From contig CAYZTH010000004.1 in NCBI GenBank assembly GCA_964481435.1, positions 1 through 35,038 on the forward strand: a stretch of DNA of 35,038 nt, given 5' to 3'. The stretch's first letter is position 1. Each line of letters begins with the position of its first letter. The notes beneath the pieces were generated by a model. That model worked only from the letters and a program-made list of their open reading frames with translations. It had not been told where the DNA came from and searched no databases. The position numbers and the translations under genes are program-made. Below are positions 16,909 to 24,404 of this stretch, one piece after another. The stretch is from JAPLYB01 sp964481435. GTDB lineage: Archaea; Nanobdellota; Nanobdellia; Pacearchaeales; UBA284.

Positions 16909-18192
16909 ATGGCAGGCGAAAAACCTAATTTCAATGTTGTATTCGTGGGTCATGTCGACCACGGAAAAAGCACAGCAGTCGGTAGAATGCTCTATGAAGC
17001 AGGCGTTTTCTCAGAGCAAGAGCTAGCTAAGATGAAAGACATAGCTGAAAAGCTAGGTAAGAAGGGTTTTGAATTCGCTTTCGTCATGGACAGATTCAAG
17101 GAAGAAAGAGAGAGAGGAGTTACAATTGACCTTTCTTATAAAAAATTAATAACCAAAAAATATTCCTGTACAATCATTGATGCTCCTGGTCACAGAGATT
17201 TTATCAAGAACATGATTACTGGAACATCACAAGCAGACGCAGCTGTTCTAGTTGTTGCATGCCAGCACGGAGTCATGGCACAGACAAAAGAACATCTATG
17301 GTTATGCAGAACAATGGGTGTTTCACAGATGGCAGTTCTAATCAACCAGATGGACACAGTCAATTACGATCAAGCAAAATATAACAAAGTCGTTGAAGAC
17401 TTGAAAGTTCTATTGAAAGCAGTAGGGTATAAAATTGAAAAAATTAATTTCATACCAGCAAGCGCATATAAAGGAGACAATATCACAAAGAAATCAGAGA
17501 ATCTAAAGTGGTACAATGGTCCAACTTTACTTGAACAATTGGACTTATTTGATGTGCCTCAGAAACCAGTTGATTTACCTCTAAGAATGTCTATTCAAGA
17601 TGTTTATTCTATCACAGGTGTTGGAACTGTTCCAGTTGGAAAGATTGAAACAGGAAAAGTCCACCCAGGCGATAAGGTTATAATCTTACCTGCAAAAACA
17701 GGAGTAGGAGTTCATGGTGAAGTTAAGACAGTCGAGATGCACCACGAAGCTCTAAAAGAAGCAATTGCCGGAGACAACGTCGGACTTAACATAAGGGGCG
17801 TTGGAAAACAAGATATTACAAGAGGAGATATAATTGCTGCAGAGAACAACCCTCCAACAATTGTTGAGGAATTCACAGCACAAATAGCAGTTATCAACCA
17901 CCCAACTGTAATTGCAAAGGGTTACACTCCAGTCTTACATATCAATACAGCTCAAGTTCCAGTTCAATTCATGTCCTTAGATAAAAAGCTTGATCCAAAA
18001 TCAGGACAAGTTTCTCAAGAGAATCCAGATTTCTTGAAGAATGGAGATGTTGCAATTGTCAAATTGAGACCAATCAAGCCAGTAGTTATAGAAAAACAGT
18101 CAGTCAATCCACACATGGCAAGATTTGCAATTAGAGACGCAGGTCAGACAGTCGCTGCAGGTATCTGCATAGACATCGTTGCAAAGAAGTAA
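16909..18192 (+). CDS. tef1a: translation elongation factor aEF1A
   Basis: A 427-aa GTPase that delivers aminoacyl-tRNA to the ribosome. G1 is GHVDHGKST at 14-22, the switch I region has RERGVTID near 67-74, G3 is DAPGH at 91-95 and G5 lies in ASAYKGDN. Domains 2 and 3 are complete through PVVIEKQ and the C-terminal DAGQTVAAG. The G4 motif reads NQMD (146-149) where NKMD is nearly universal. A strong TATA-like TTTATAAATATA at about 16879-16890 sits about 27 bp before the ATG. A T-run at 18200-18207 after the stop probably ends the transcript before the convergent dnaG. Confidence 0.94.
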   Translation: MAGEKPNFNVVFVGHVDHGKSTAVGRMLYEAGVFSEQELAKMKDIAEKLGKKGFEFAFVMDRFKEERERGVTIDLSYKKLITKKYSCTIIDAPGHRDFIKNMITGTSQADAAVLVVACQHGVMAQTKEHLWLCRTMGVSQMAVLINQMDTVNYDQAKYNKVVEDLKVLLKAVGYKIEKINFIPASAYKGDNITKKSENLKWYNGPTLLEQLDLFDVPQKPVDLPLRMSIQDVYSITGVGTVPVGKIETGKVHPGDKVIILPAKTGVGVHGEVKTVEMHHEALKEAIAGDNVGLNIRGVGKQDITRGDIIAAENNPPTIVEEFTAQIAVINHPTVIAKGYTPVLHINTAQVPVQFMSLDKKLDPKSGQVSQENPDFLKNGDVAIVKLRPIKPVVIEKQSVNPHMARFAIRDAGQTVAAGICIDIVAKK

Positions 18193-18290
18193 TTCTTTAT
18201 TTTTTTATTCAGAATCTTTTAGATAAGAGATTAATCTCTTGGATTTAAAAAAAGAAAAGAAAAAAAATAAAAAAAAGTTAAATAATAAAT
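18193..18290. terminator. bidirectional transcription end between tef1a and dnaG
   Basis: The convergent gap holds a T-run on the plus strand right after the tef1a stop (18199-18207) and several long A-runs at 18247-18276, which are T-runs on the dnaG strand. Archaeal RNA polymerase stops at oligo-T, so both genes are served. A perfect 16-bp palindrome AAGAGATTAATCTCTT (18225-18240) lies between them. Confidence 0.6.
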
Positions 18291-19523
18291 TTAAAAGCTG
18301 AGCATCTCGAGCCTATTGGATGTTGCTGCAAAGTTCTTCGCAACTATTGCCTTGCAATCGAGTTCTTCTGCGATTCCGATCAATGACCTTGTTGCAGTGT
18401 TATCTATTGCTATGGCAAAGATTATTGCTTGTTTCCTTGCAATCCGGTACAGGTAGTTCAAGACATCATCTGAGGAAGTTTTCTTAAGGACTTCAATTTT
18501 GTCGTTTTCTTTGACAAAAACCGTGGCGTCTCCAGAGTCTTTTATCTTATTGAAGTACTCTCTAAGGTACTCTCTGTCATTCTCAGTTAATTCTTGGGCC
18601 TTGGTTGGTCTTCTTACAGGTCTCTCTTCTCGGTCATCTCTCCTGTAAGACCTCTCTCTATTTTCCCGGCCATAACTTCCATTGCTGCTTCCATTAAGAT
18701 AATTCTTCTTGAATTCATCAACAGTCATCCTTGCTCTTAGAGCCAAGTTGATTTCCTTGTCTGCCAATTCTTCAACTTCCTTACCATCAGGTGCTCTTGC
18801 AATAAAAGCGACATTTGCAGTGCTTATGGCGTCTTTCAAAATTAAGATGCCTCCTCGGTCTCCATCAACAAAGATAGTGATTTTCTTGCTTCTACTTAAG
18901 TCCTTGATAGTTTGGGGTAGCATTGTTCCGTTCATCGCTATTGCATTCTTTACTCCCATTCTCAATAAGTTAAGGACGTCTGCTCTGCCTTCAACAACGA
19001 TAAGTTCCTCGCTTGAATCGATTTCAGGGCCTGCAGGTAGCTTATCTGGTCCATACTCTTGGATTCTGGCTGTCTTGGAGTGTTCCATGACTTGTTTCTC
19101 CATGACTCCTGATTCTGGGCTCTGTTCAGAGAGCTTCTCCATGAGCTTCTTTGCTCTTTCAAGGATGTACTCTCTCTTGCTTGTTCTGACATCATCTATG
19201 CTCTGTATCTCGAATTTGGCATTTGTTGGGCCAACTCTGTCTATTGTTTCAACAGCAGCAGCTATGATGGTTGTTTCAGCCTTATCTATTGAAGTTGGAA
19301 TCTCTATAATCCCTGTTGTCTTTGACTCATCTTCCTGAACAGATACATCTATTCTTCCGATTTTGCCCTTCTTCTGCAAGTCTCTTAATTCAAGATCCTC
19401 GCCAAGTAAGCCCTCGGTCTGTCCGAAGATTGCTCCGATAATATCCGGCTTCTCTATTAATCCCTCTGTCTCAAATTTGATCTTTATGATATATTTGATT
19501 GAAGGGGGTGATATTTTTCCCAT
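18291..19523 (-). CDS. dnaG: archaeal DnaG primase-like protein
   Basis: A 410-aa archaeal DnaG, a TOPRIM protein that in archaea is best known as a stable subunit of the RNA exosome and has some primase activity. The N-terminal conserved domain includes KYIIKIKFETEGLIEKPDIIGAIFG (given in part: residues 10-34). The TOPRIM motifs are VEGRADVLNLL (E178) and DGDRGG (220-225). A low-complexity Arg/Ser/Asn-rich linker spans about 278-308. The C-terminal KKTSSDDVLNYLYRIARKQ region has the family look. It converges on tef1a and is divergent from the 145-aa gene at 19784. Confidence 0.93.
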   Translation of the reverse strand: MGKISPPSIKYIIKIKFETEGLIEKPDIIGAIFGQTEGLLGEDLELRDLQKKGKIGRIDVSVQEDESKTTGIIEIPTSIDKAETTIIAAAVETIDRVGPTNAKFEIQSIDDVRTSKREYILERAKKLMEKLSEQSPESGVMEKQVMEHSKTARIQEYGPDKLPAGPEIDSSEELIVVEGRADVLNLLRMGVKNAIAMNGTMLPQTIKDLSRSKKITIFVDGDRGGILILKDAISTANVAFIARAPDGKEVEELADKEINLALRARMTVDEFKKNYLNGSSNGSYGRENRERSYRRDDREERPVRRPTKAQELTENDREYLREYFNKIKDSGDATVFVKENDKIEVLKKTSSDDVLNYLYRIARKQAIIFAIAIDNTATRSLIGIAEELDCKAIVAKNFAATSNRLEMLSF

Positions 19524-19783
19524 GTTTGTGTTTGTATATTTAGTTTATTTAATTGATTTAAACTTAGAAAGAAATCGTATTCTACTTACTCTAACATTAC
19601 TTATGTAATAGCCAACCCAAAAAGAGTATAATGCTATGATGTGATATGTGATGTGAAAGTGATTAATGATTACTTTCCTAGTTAATAAAGAACACAGGGT
19701 TTTTGGTATTTAAATGTTTTGGGTCATTTGGTCATCGAAAGTTAATTATACCCTAAAGAGGCCCTAAAATTGAGGGTAAGGGG

Positions 19784-20221
19784 ATGGCAGAGAAAAGGCA
19801 AGTTCCACCGGGAAATCTAGAAACAGCAGTGGTATTAGATAAAAATAGAGGAGGTAGTGTCCAAGAACAAAAGTTAGTTCTTGAGTGTATAAATGAAGAT
19901 GAAAACACTCCCCCGACTTATATTTTTCCAGGAGCCTATCTTTTTGAAAATCGGGGCAGTGGGTGGGTATATTCGGGCCTATATCCAAAAGGAACACTAA
20001 TGCTAGAAAGAAGAAGCGCTAATCTAAGAGTATCAAACAGAGAGTATGCCCTTAGTTTAGATGGGCATGTCCCAGAGACCCTCAATATCTTTTTGTCAGA
20101 ACAAAGCCAAGGAAGACCAGATTCTATGATAGTCCTAAAACTCCTTAAGATAGATCAGGGCGATGAGATGGAAGTAATTGATATGAGCATTCCTAATCGC
20201 CGAGGCGATATAAGTAAATAA
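19784..20221 (+). CDS. hypothetical 145-aa protein
   Basis: Soluble protein, beta-rich by composition, with no signal peptide or membrane helix and no recognised family. The 260-bp gap before it (shared with the divergent dnaG) contains a TATA-like GGTATTTAAATG at about 19706-19717. A small inverted repeat (CCCT...AGGG, about 19762-19778) and a purine-rich GGTAAGGGG lie just before the ATG. The gene converges with the 96-aa minus-strand gene, 13 nt away. Confidence 0.55.
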   Translation: MAEKRQVPPGNLETAVVLDKNRGGSVQEQKLVLECINEDENTPPTYIFPGAYLFENRGSGWVYSGLYPKGTLMLERRSANLRVSNREYALSLDGHVPETLNIFLSEQSQGRPDSMIVLKLLKIDQGDEMEVIDMSIPNRRGDISK

Positions 20222-20234
20222 TTCTTTTTTAATT

Positions 20235-20525
20235 TCAGGCTTGGGAGACTGCAATGAGGAAATTGAACAAATCCTTACACTCACCAAGGGTTCTTCTCTG
20301 CTCTGTCTCAGAATTAGCTTCTTTCTTTATCAAGATAGTTTTGTCCTGATTCTCAAATTCATCTAAAAAGATTGTAAACTTCTTATAACCATATTTCTCC
20401 CTAAGGACTTTTTTATCTCCCTCTAATTTTATGCCCTTGTCTTCAAACCAGACTCCAAGCTTTGACATGTTATCTCTTATAGTATCAAAATCCCTGATTT
20501 TTTCTTTAAGTTCGATTTCAGTCAT
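20235..20525 (-). CDS. hypothetical 96-aa protein
   Basis: Small soluble alpha/beta-looking protein, highly charged, not recognised. The N-terminal half is helical (MTEIELKEKIRDFDTIRDNM) and the C-terminus ends in a hydrophobic helix (CKDLFNFLIAVSQA). It lies 97 nt downstream of gatD on the same strand, with stem-bulge copy 3 in the gap, so it may be the second gene of a gatD operon. An A-rich stretch immediately precedes the ATG and no strong ribosome-binding site is seen. Confidence 0.55.
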   Translation of the reverse strand: MTEIELKEKIRDFDTIRDNMSKLGVWFEDKGIKLEGDKKVLREKYGYKKFTIFLDEFENQDKTILIKKEANSETEQRRTLGECKDLFNFLIAVSQA

Positions 20526-20562
20526 TTTTTGATATTGGGTTTAGTTTAATTTTCAATGTGAG

Positions 20563-20601
20563 GGGTTTTGGTGAAATAAATTTCACAACGTTGCAAAACC
20601 C
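20563..20601 (+). repeat. stem-bulge element, copy 3 (structured repeat)
   Basis: Outer helix GGGTTTTG (20563-20570) with CAAAACCC (20594-20601). Inner helix GTGAAA (20571-20576) with TTTCAC (20581-20586), loop TAAA. Bulge AACGTTG (20587-20593). The trailing CAATTAGCT matches the 3' flank of copy 4. Unlike the other copies it is oriented opposite to its flanking genes (gatD and the 96-aa gene, both minus), so either it is independent of the host transcript or the active strand is not the one shown. Confidence 0.85.
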
Positions 20602-20622
20602 AATTAGCTTAATATCCTTATT

Positions 20623-21903
20623 TCATTCTGTCCTTCGCTCATTGAATTCATGAGCAAGATTTTCCTTCATTAGCATCTTTACCTGGTTCGGGTCTTTTTC
20701 TTTTCCAAGAACACAACCGAGCTTTGCATAGCATGCTTCTGATGTCATGTTCAGATATAGAACTCCGGTTTTTTCAAGCATTCTGCCATTGCTGTAGACT
20801 CTTGGATTGACTTCTCCATTTATGCACTGGGTGGTCATACAAACAACTGCATGCTTGCACGTCTCTTTTATTTCTGAGAGCCAAGATAGTTTTCCATTCA
20901 CACAAACATGGCCAAATCCGGTTCCTTCAATCACAATTCCCTTGAATCCACAATCTCTATACTGTTTTAGTATATCTGGGTTCTGCCCTGGATAGAATTT
21001 TATCAAAGCAATCTTGTCTTCAAATTCTGTCTCTGCTCTGCATTTTTTAGTTTCATCTCTCTTTGCATGGCTTGAAATAAAGTCAATTGTTCCATTTTCA
21101 TGGATTTTTGCAATAGGCTCTTGATTTATTGCTTTGAAAGCATCTCTTCGTGACGAATGCATTTTCCTTGCGCTTGAGCCCCTAAGAACATGGCAAAAGC
21201 TATCTTCTGTATTTGCATGACCTACAATTACAACTTCTGCGATATTTGAGAGAGCTGCATGAAAAGAACATTTTAGATTAAGATTAGCATCTGAAGAACC
21301 TCGGTCAATAGACCTCTGAGAATAAGTAAGGACAACTGGTTTTCCAAGATTTTTTAACATAAATGATAGAGCACTTGCGCTATAGTGCAGAGTGTCTGTT
21401 CCATGCAAAATCACCACGCCTTTATTGTCTCTCATATTCACCAGCTCGCAAGTCTTTTTAGCGAGTTTTTTCCAGTCATCAGGGCATATGTCCTCGCTTA
21501 ATTCTAAAAAAGGAACTTCAATATAATTTATCCGGGCAATTTTCTCTATTCCCGGAATGTTTTGTATTAAAGAAGAGATATCTTGATTTGGGCTGACTGC
21601 TCCGGTTTTATAATCTACTTTTGAGGCTATAGTCCCCCCGGTAATAATAAGCGCGATTCCCGGAAGTTTTTTGTCTTGCTCAACATCTTCCTTCCCCTTT
21701 ATTGATTTCGCCTTTTCAATTATTTCAACTTTAAGAATATCTTTTTTATCAAAACCGACATTATATCCAGTTTTCAATTTGATTAAAAAAGCATTTTTAT
21801 CAGGACTATCAATGAAAGTTCCCTCAAATTCTCTTTCTTGGCCATCCTGCTTTACTTTAATTTTTATCTTTGACCCAAGTTCCATGTTCATGTCATCTTT
21901 CAT
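20623..21903 (-). CDS. gatD: glutamyl-tRNA(Gln) amidotransferase subunit D
   Basis: A 426-aa archaeal GatD, the asparaginase-like subunit that releases ammonia from Gln/Asn so GatE can convert Glu-tRNA(Gln) to Gln-tRNA(Gln). An N-terminal SH3-like domain (about 10-65) precedes the L-asparaginase fold. Active-site segments are ITGGTIAS (T91), HGTDT (168-172 region, with the T-D pair) and the later RKMHSSRRDAF that supplies the catalytic Lys. Length matches GatD rather than a plain asparaginase (about 330). gatE is not in the window. A TATA-like box at about 21920-21930 on the minus strand lies about 24 bp before the ATG, suggesting a leaderless transcript. Confidence 0.93.
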   Translation of the reverse strand: MKDDMNMELGSKIKIKVKQDGQEREFEGTFIDSPDKNAFLIKLKTGYNVGFDKKDILKVEIIEKAKSIKGKEDVEQDKKLPGIALIITGGTIASKVDYKTGAVSPNQDISSLIQNIPGIEKIARINYIEVPFLELSEDICPDDWKKLAKKTCELVNMRDNKGVVILHGTDTLHYSASALSFMLKNLGKPVVLTYSQRSIDRGSSDANLNLKCSFHAALSNIAEVVIVGHANTEDSFCHVLRGSSARKMHSSRRDAFKAINQEPIAKIHENGTIDFISSHAKRDETKKCRAETEFEDKIALIKFYPGQNPDILKQYRDCGFKGIVIEGTGFGHVCVNGKLSWLSEIKETCKHAVVCMTTQCINGEVNPRVYSNGRMLEKTGVLYLNMTSEACYAKLGCVLGKEKDPNQVKMLMKENLAHEFNERRTE

Positions 21904-22007
21904 GATAAAAATAGCATTTCAGTGTATAAAAAAGTTGCTTTTCTGTATTATTTATTTACTCTGGAGTAATGACAAGATTTATAAACGTGGCAGTCCACAA
22001 TTTTTTT

Positions 22008-22778
22008 ATGGACGAAACAAGAACACAAAGGGCATATCATTACACTATTAAATGGAAATATGATACAAAAATAAAGACACAAGGATTAGTTCCACAATCA
22101 TCTTGGTTGTTAGAATTCTTTCCGAGAGCGGGTGAGCCAGATTTTTTATGGGAGAGGCGGAGTAAAGAAGGAAGGGAATTGGGTAAAAAAATGGGCGTAG
22201 ACAAGCATCGTTCAGGAACTCAAGAATATAAAGAGGCTGTAAAAAGATTCTTGGGATTTCCTTTAGAAAGTTATTTTAATGTTACCTACGGATTCTTAGA
22301 GCCCAGGCCCGCATTCATGGAGAATCATCCAAGATTTCCAGATTTATGGGCTAGATTATTTCATCCGATTATAGGTATAGACCCTATGGATATGATGGAC
22401 CACGCGTATGCTGATGATACTCGTAGGATTGCTTTATTATCTTTTGACCTTTCTCCAACCGATCAGCCATTCATAAGTGACCACGGCCATGTCGTAGATA
22501 TGGGCCCAGATGTTTTGTGGAATAAGTCTTTAGATGTTAATCAAAGAGTTGCATTGGTGAGAGAAAATATGCGAAAATATTTTGAGTCGCTAGTTCCCCT
22601 GTCGCAATATACTGGGGGTTATTCTCTTCCAGTATTGATGATTAAAGGAAGTATCGCGCCAGAAAGAATAAAAATTGAATGGACAAAAAGCCCGTATCAA
22701 GTAAAAGTAGAGTTTGGGGCTAAAGGGCTTTATACAGGTCATGATTATCATCATTATCCTCTTGTGAAAGTACCTTAA
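22008..22778 (+). CDS. hypothetical 256-aa protein
   Basis: Not recognised. Soluble, no signal peptide, rich in aromatic and His/Asp residues, with a run FHPIIGIDPMDMMDHAYADD near the middle and a C-terminal YTGHDYHHYPLVKVP that could bind metal. The open frame extends up to an ATG at 21969, but a TATA-like TTTATAAA occupies 21978-21985; an archaeal start about 25 bp later falls at the ATG at 22008, which is taken as the true, leaderless start (MDETRTQRAYHY). It is divergent from gatD. Confidence 0.55.
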   Translation: MDETRTQRAYHYTIKWKYDTKIKTQGLVPQSSWLLEFFPRAGEPDFLWERRSKEGRELGKKMGVDKHRSGTQEYKEAVKRFLGFPLESYFNVTYGFLEPRPAFMENHPRFPDLWARLFHPIIGIDPMDMMDHAYADDTRRIALLSFDLSPTDQPFISDHGHVVDMGPDVLWNKSLDVNQRVALVRENMRKYFESLVPLSQYTGGYSLPVLMIKGSIAPERIKIEWTKSPYQVKVEFGAKGLYTGHDYHHYPLVKVP

Positions 22779-23053
22779 AGACCCGTCTTGACTTAAGAAT
22801 TTTCTAAAAGATCCAGAAAAATCAATCTATATCCTAGAAAATATATATTATAATGTATATTTTACACTAAATATTCAGAAATTTCTGGAAGAATTACAAA
22901 AAAATGCGACAAAGTATCAGCAGTTAAGTATTTAAAGCAAGAAAAATGTATCTATTCAATTAATAAAAAAATTATTCAGCTTTCGGGAACTGAATAATTT
23001 TTTCGGGTTGAAAAAACTAAGACTTTTTCTATTGTAGAATGTATTATGAGAGG
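22779..23053. other. non-coding region upstream of ftsZ
   Basis: This is most of the only gap above 300 bp. It contains an imperfect AT-only inverted repeat (22838-22863), a perfect 12-bp palindrome CAGAAATTTCTG (22876-22887), a TATA-like TATTTAAA (22929-22936) and a strong hairpin (22966-23003), the last two listed as a candidate small RNA. No ORF of note is present. Confidence 0.6.
22957..23030 (+). ncRNA. candidate small RNA before ftsZ
   Basis: TATTTAAA at 22929-22936 predicts a start near 22957. Just after it, AAAAAATTATTCAG (22966-22979) pairs perfectly with CTGAATAATTTTTT (22990-23003), a 14-bp stem with a 10-nt loop that can pair further internally. A CTTTTTCT tract at 23023-23030 could end transcription, before the separate ftsZ TATA box at 23054. 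Alternatively the hairpin is only a terminator of the upstream gene or a binding site. Boundaries are estimates. Confidence 0.4.
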
Positions 23054-23109
23054 TATTTAAACCTTTTGTGAGCATTAATTAGAACTAAAATAACAAGGAG
23101 GTAAAAAAA
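23054..23109 (+). promoter_or_regulatory. ftsZ promoter and Shine-Dalgarno site
   Basis: TATA-like TATTTAAA at 23054-23061 predicts a start near 23082. The perfect Shine-Dalgarno AAGGAGGT (23095-23102) is 7 nt before the ATG. This makes ftsZ one of the few clearly leadered genes in a window where most appear leaderless. Confidence 0.7.
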
Positions 23110-24183
23110 ATGGTATTAGACTTCGCAAAAGAAGCAATAGACGGCGCAGGAAAATATGGTATTAACTTTGACGAGCTTAAAGCAGGCCGAGCAACAATCA
23201 AAGTAGTTGGTTGTGGTGGAGCAGGCTGTAATGCAACAACTTGGCTTTTCAACAAGGGAATAACCGGAGCAACAGTCTACGCAACAAACACAGATGCTTT
23301 GCACCTTAGTGTTTCAAAAGCAGACGACAAGATTCTTATTGGTAAGGAATTAACAAGAGGACTTGGTTGTGGCGGATATCCTGAGAAAGGACGAGAAGCT
23401 GCAAAAGAAGCTATGGTTGAATTGAAGAAGGCAGTCTCTGGCGCAGATATGGTATTCATCATCGCAGGAATGGGTGGTGGAACCGGAACAGGAGCAGCAC
23501 CAGTAGTTGCACAATTAGCAAAAGAAATTGGCGCAATCACAATCGGTGTTGTAACTATGCCTTTCATAACAGAAAGAGCAAGAATCGACAAAGCTGAATT
23601 CGGACTTCAACAATTGAGAGAGATCTCAGACACTGTTATTGTCATAGACAATAACAGACTAGTTGATATCGCAGGAAACTTGCCACTAGAACAAGCTTTT
23701 GCAGTCGCTAATGAGTTGATTTCAACCATGGTAAAGGGTATTGTAGAAACAATTACAATTCCATCTTTAATCAACCTAGACTATGCAGATGTTGCATCCA
23801 TCATGAAAAATGGAGATGTCTCATGTATAGGTATTGGTGAATCAGACACTCAGAACCGTGTTGAAGAGGCAGTCAAACAAGCTTTGAGCCATCCTCTACT
23901 TGACATTGATTATAAAGGCGCAACAGGCGCTTTGATTCATGTCATCTGTGGTGATGACCTAAAACTTGAAGAGCTTAACAACATCGGCGGATTAGTAACT
24001 GAAAACTTGTCACAGGATGCTCAAGTCATCTTAGGAGCAAGAATCAACCGCGAATTCAAGGGAAGAGTCAGAGTTATAACAATTATAACTGGTGTTAAAT
24101 CCCCATATGTTCTTGGAAAGGACAAGTCAGAATCCATGCCAGGCAGTGGCATGAATGAACTTGGTGTTGACTATTTCAGATAA
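23110..24183 (+). CDS. ftsZ: cell division protein FtsZ
   Basis: A 357-aa tubulin-like GTPase that forms the division ring. The N-terminal nucleotide-binding segment is VVGCGGAGCNA (32-42), followed by ATNTDA (58-63). The tubulin signature GGGTGTG is at 122-128. The T7 catalytic region is NLDYADV, and GATGALIHV follows in the C-terminal domain. The strong Shine-Dalgarno sequence fixes the ATG at 23110. A short C-terminal tail (SMPGSGMNELGVDYFR) may be the partner-binding peptide. A good hairpin terminator follows at 24269. Codon choice is A/C-rich at wobble positions as in tef1a, consistent with high expression. Confidence 0.96.
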   Translation: MVLDFAKEAIDGAGKYGINFDELKAGRATIKVVGCGGAGCNATTWLFNKGITGATVYATNTDALHLSVSKADDKILIGKELTRGLGCGGYPEKGREAAKEAMVELKKAVSGADMVFIIAGMGGGTGTGAAPVVAQLAKEIGAITIGVVTMPFITERARIDKAEFGLQQLREISDTVIVIDNNRLVDIAGNLPLEQAFAVANELISTMVKGIVETITIPSLINLDYADVASIMKNGDVSCIGIGESDTQNRVEEAVKQALSHPLLDIDYKGATGALIHVICGDDLKLEELNNIGGLVTENLSQDAQVILGARINREFKGRVRVITIITGVKSPYVLGKDKSESMPGSGMNELGVDYFR

Positions 24184-24268
24184 TTAGATAATAATTATCC
24201 GAATAATCAAACTTTCAAAGAATCAAGGAGATTAACTTCATATTTTTCCCCTTAGCCTTTTGAGTTCT

Positions 24269-24315
24269 AGGCTAGCTTCACGTAAAAATGGAGCTAGCCT
24301 GAGATTTTTTTATTT
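24269..24315 (+). terminator. ftsZ terminator hairpin with T-runs
   Basis: AGGCTAGCTTC (24269-24279) pairs with GGAGCTAGCCT (24290-24300), 11 bp with one G-T pair, around a 10-nt loop. GAG and then T-rich tracts (TTTTTTTATTTTATATTTTTT) follow from 24304. It lies 85 nt after the ftsZ stop and looks like an intrinsic terminator, unusual in archaea, where T-runs alone suffice. Confidence 0.7.
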
Positions 24316-24404
24316 TATATTTTTTATTTCAGAGCAAGATTTTTTCTAGTAAATGTGGAAGAAAAGCACATAAATCTTTATAAATATTAAACCGGATAAA
24401 GAGC

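Noticed and set aside
18709..19338. 209-aa plus-strand open frame inside dnaG
   Set aside because: dnaG on the other strand has clear TOPRIM motifs; this frame has none.
19620..19680. GATGTGATATGTGATG-type repeats as a C/D box guide RNA
   Set aside because: Box C-like text is present, but no properly spaced box D and D'/C' set is visible.
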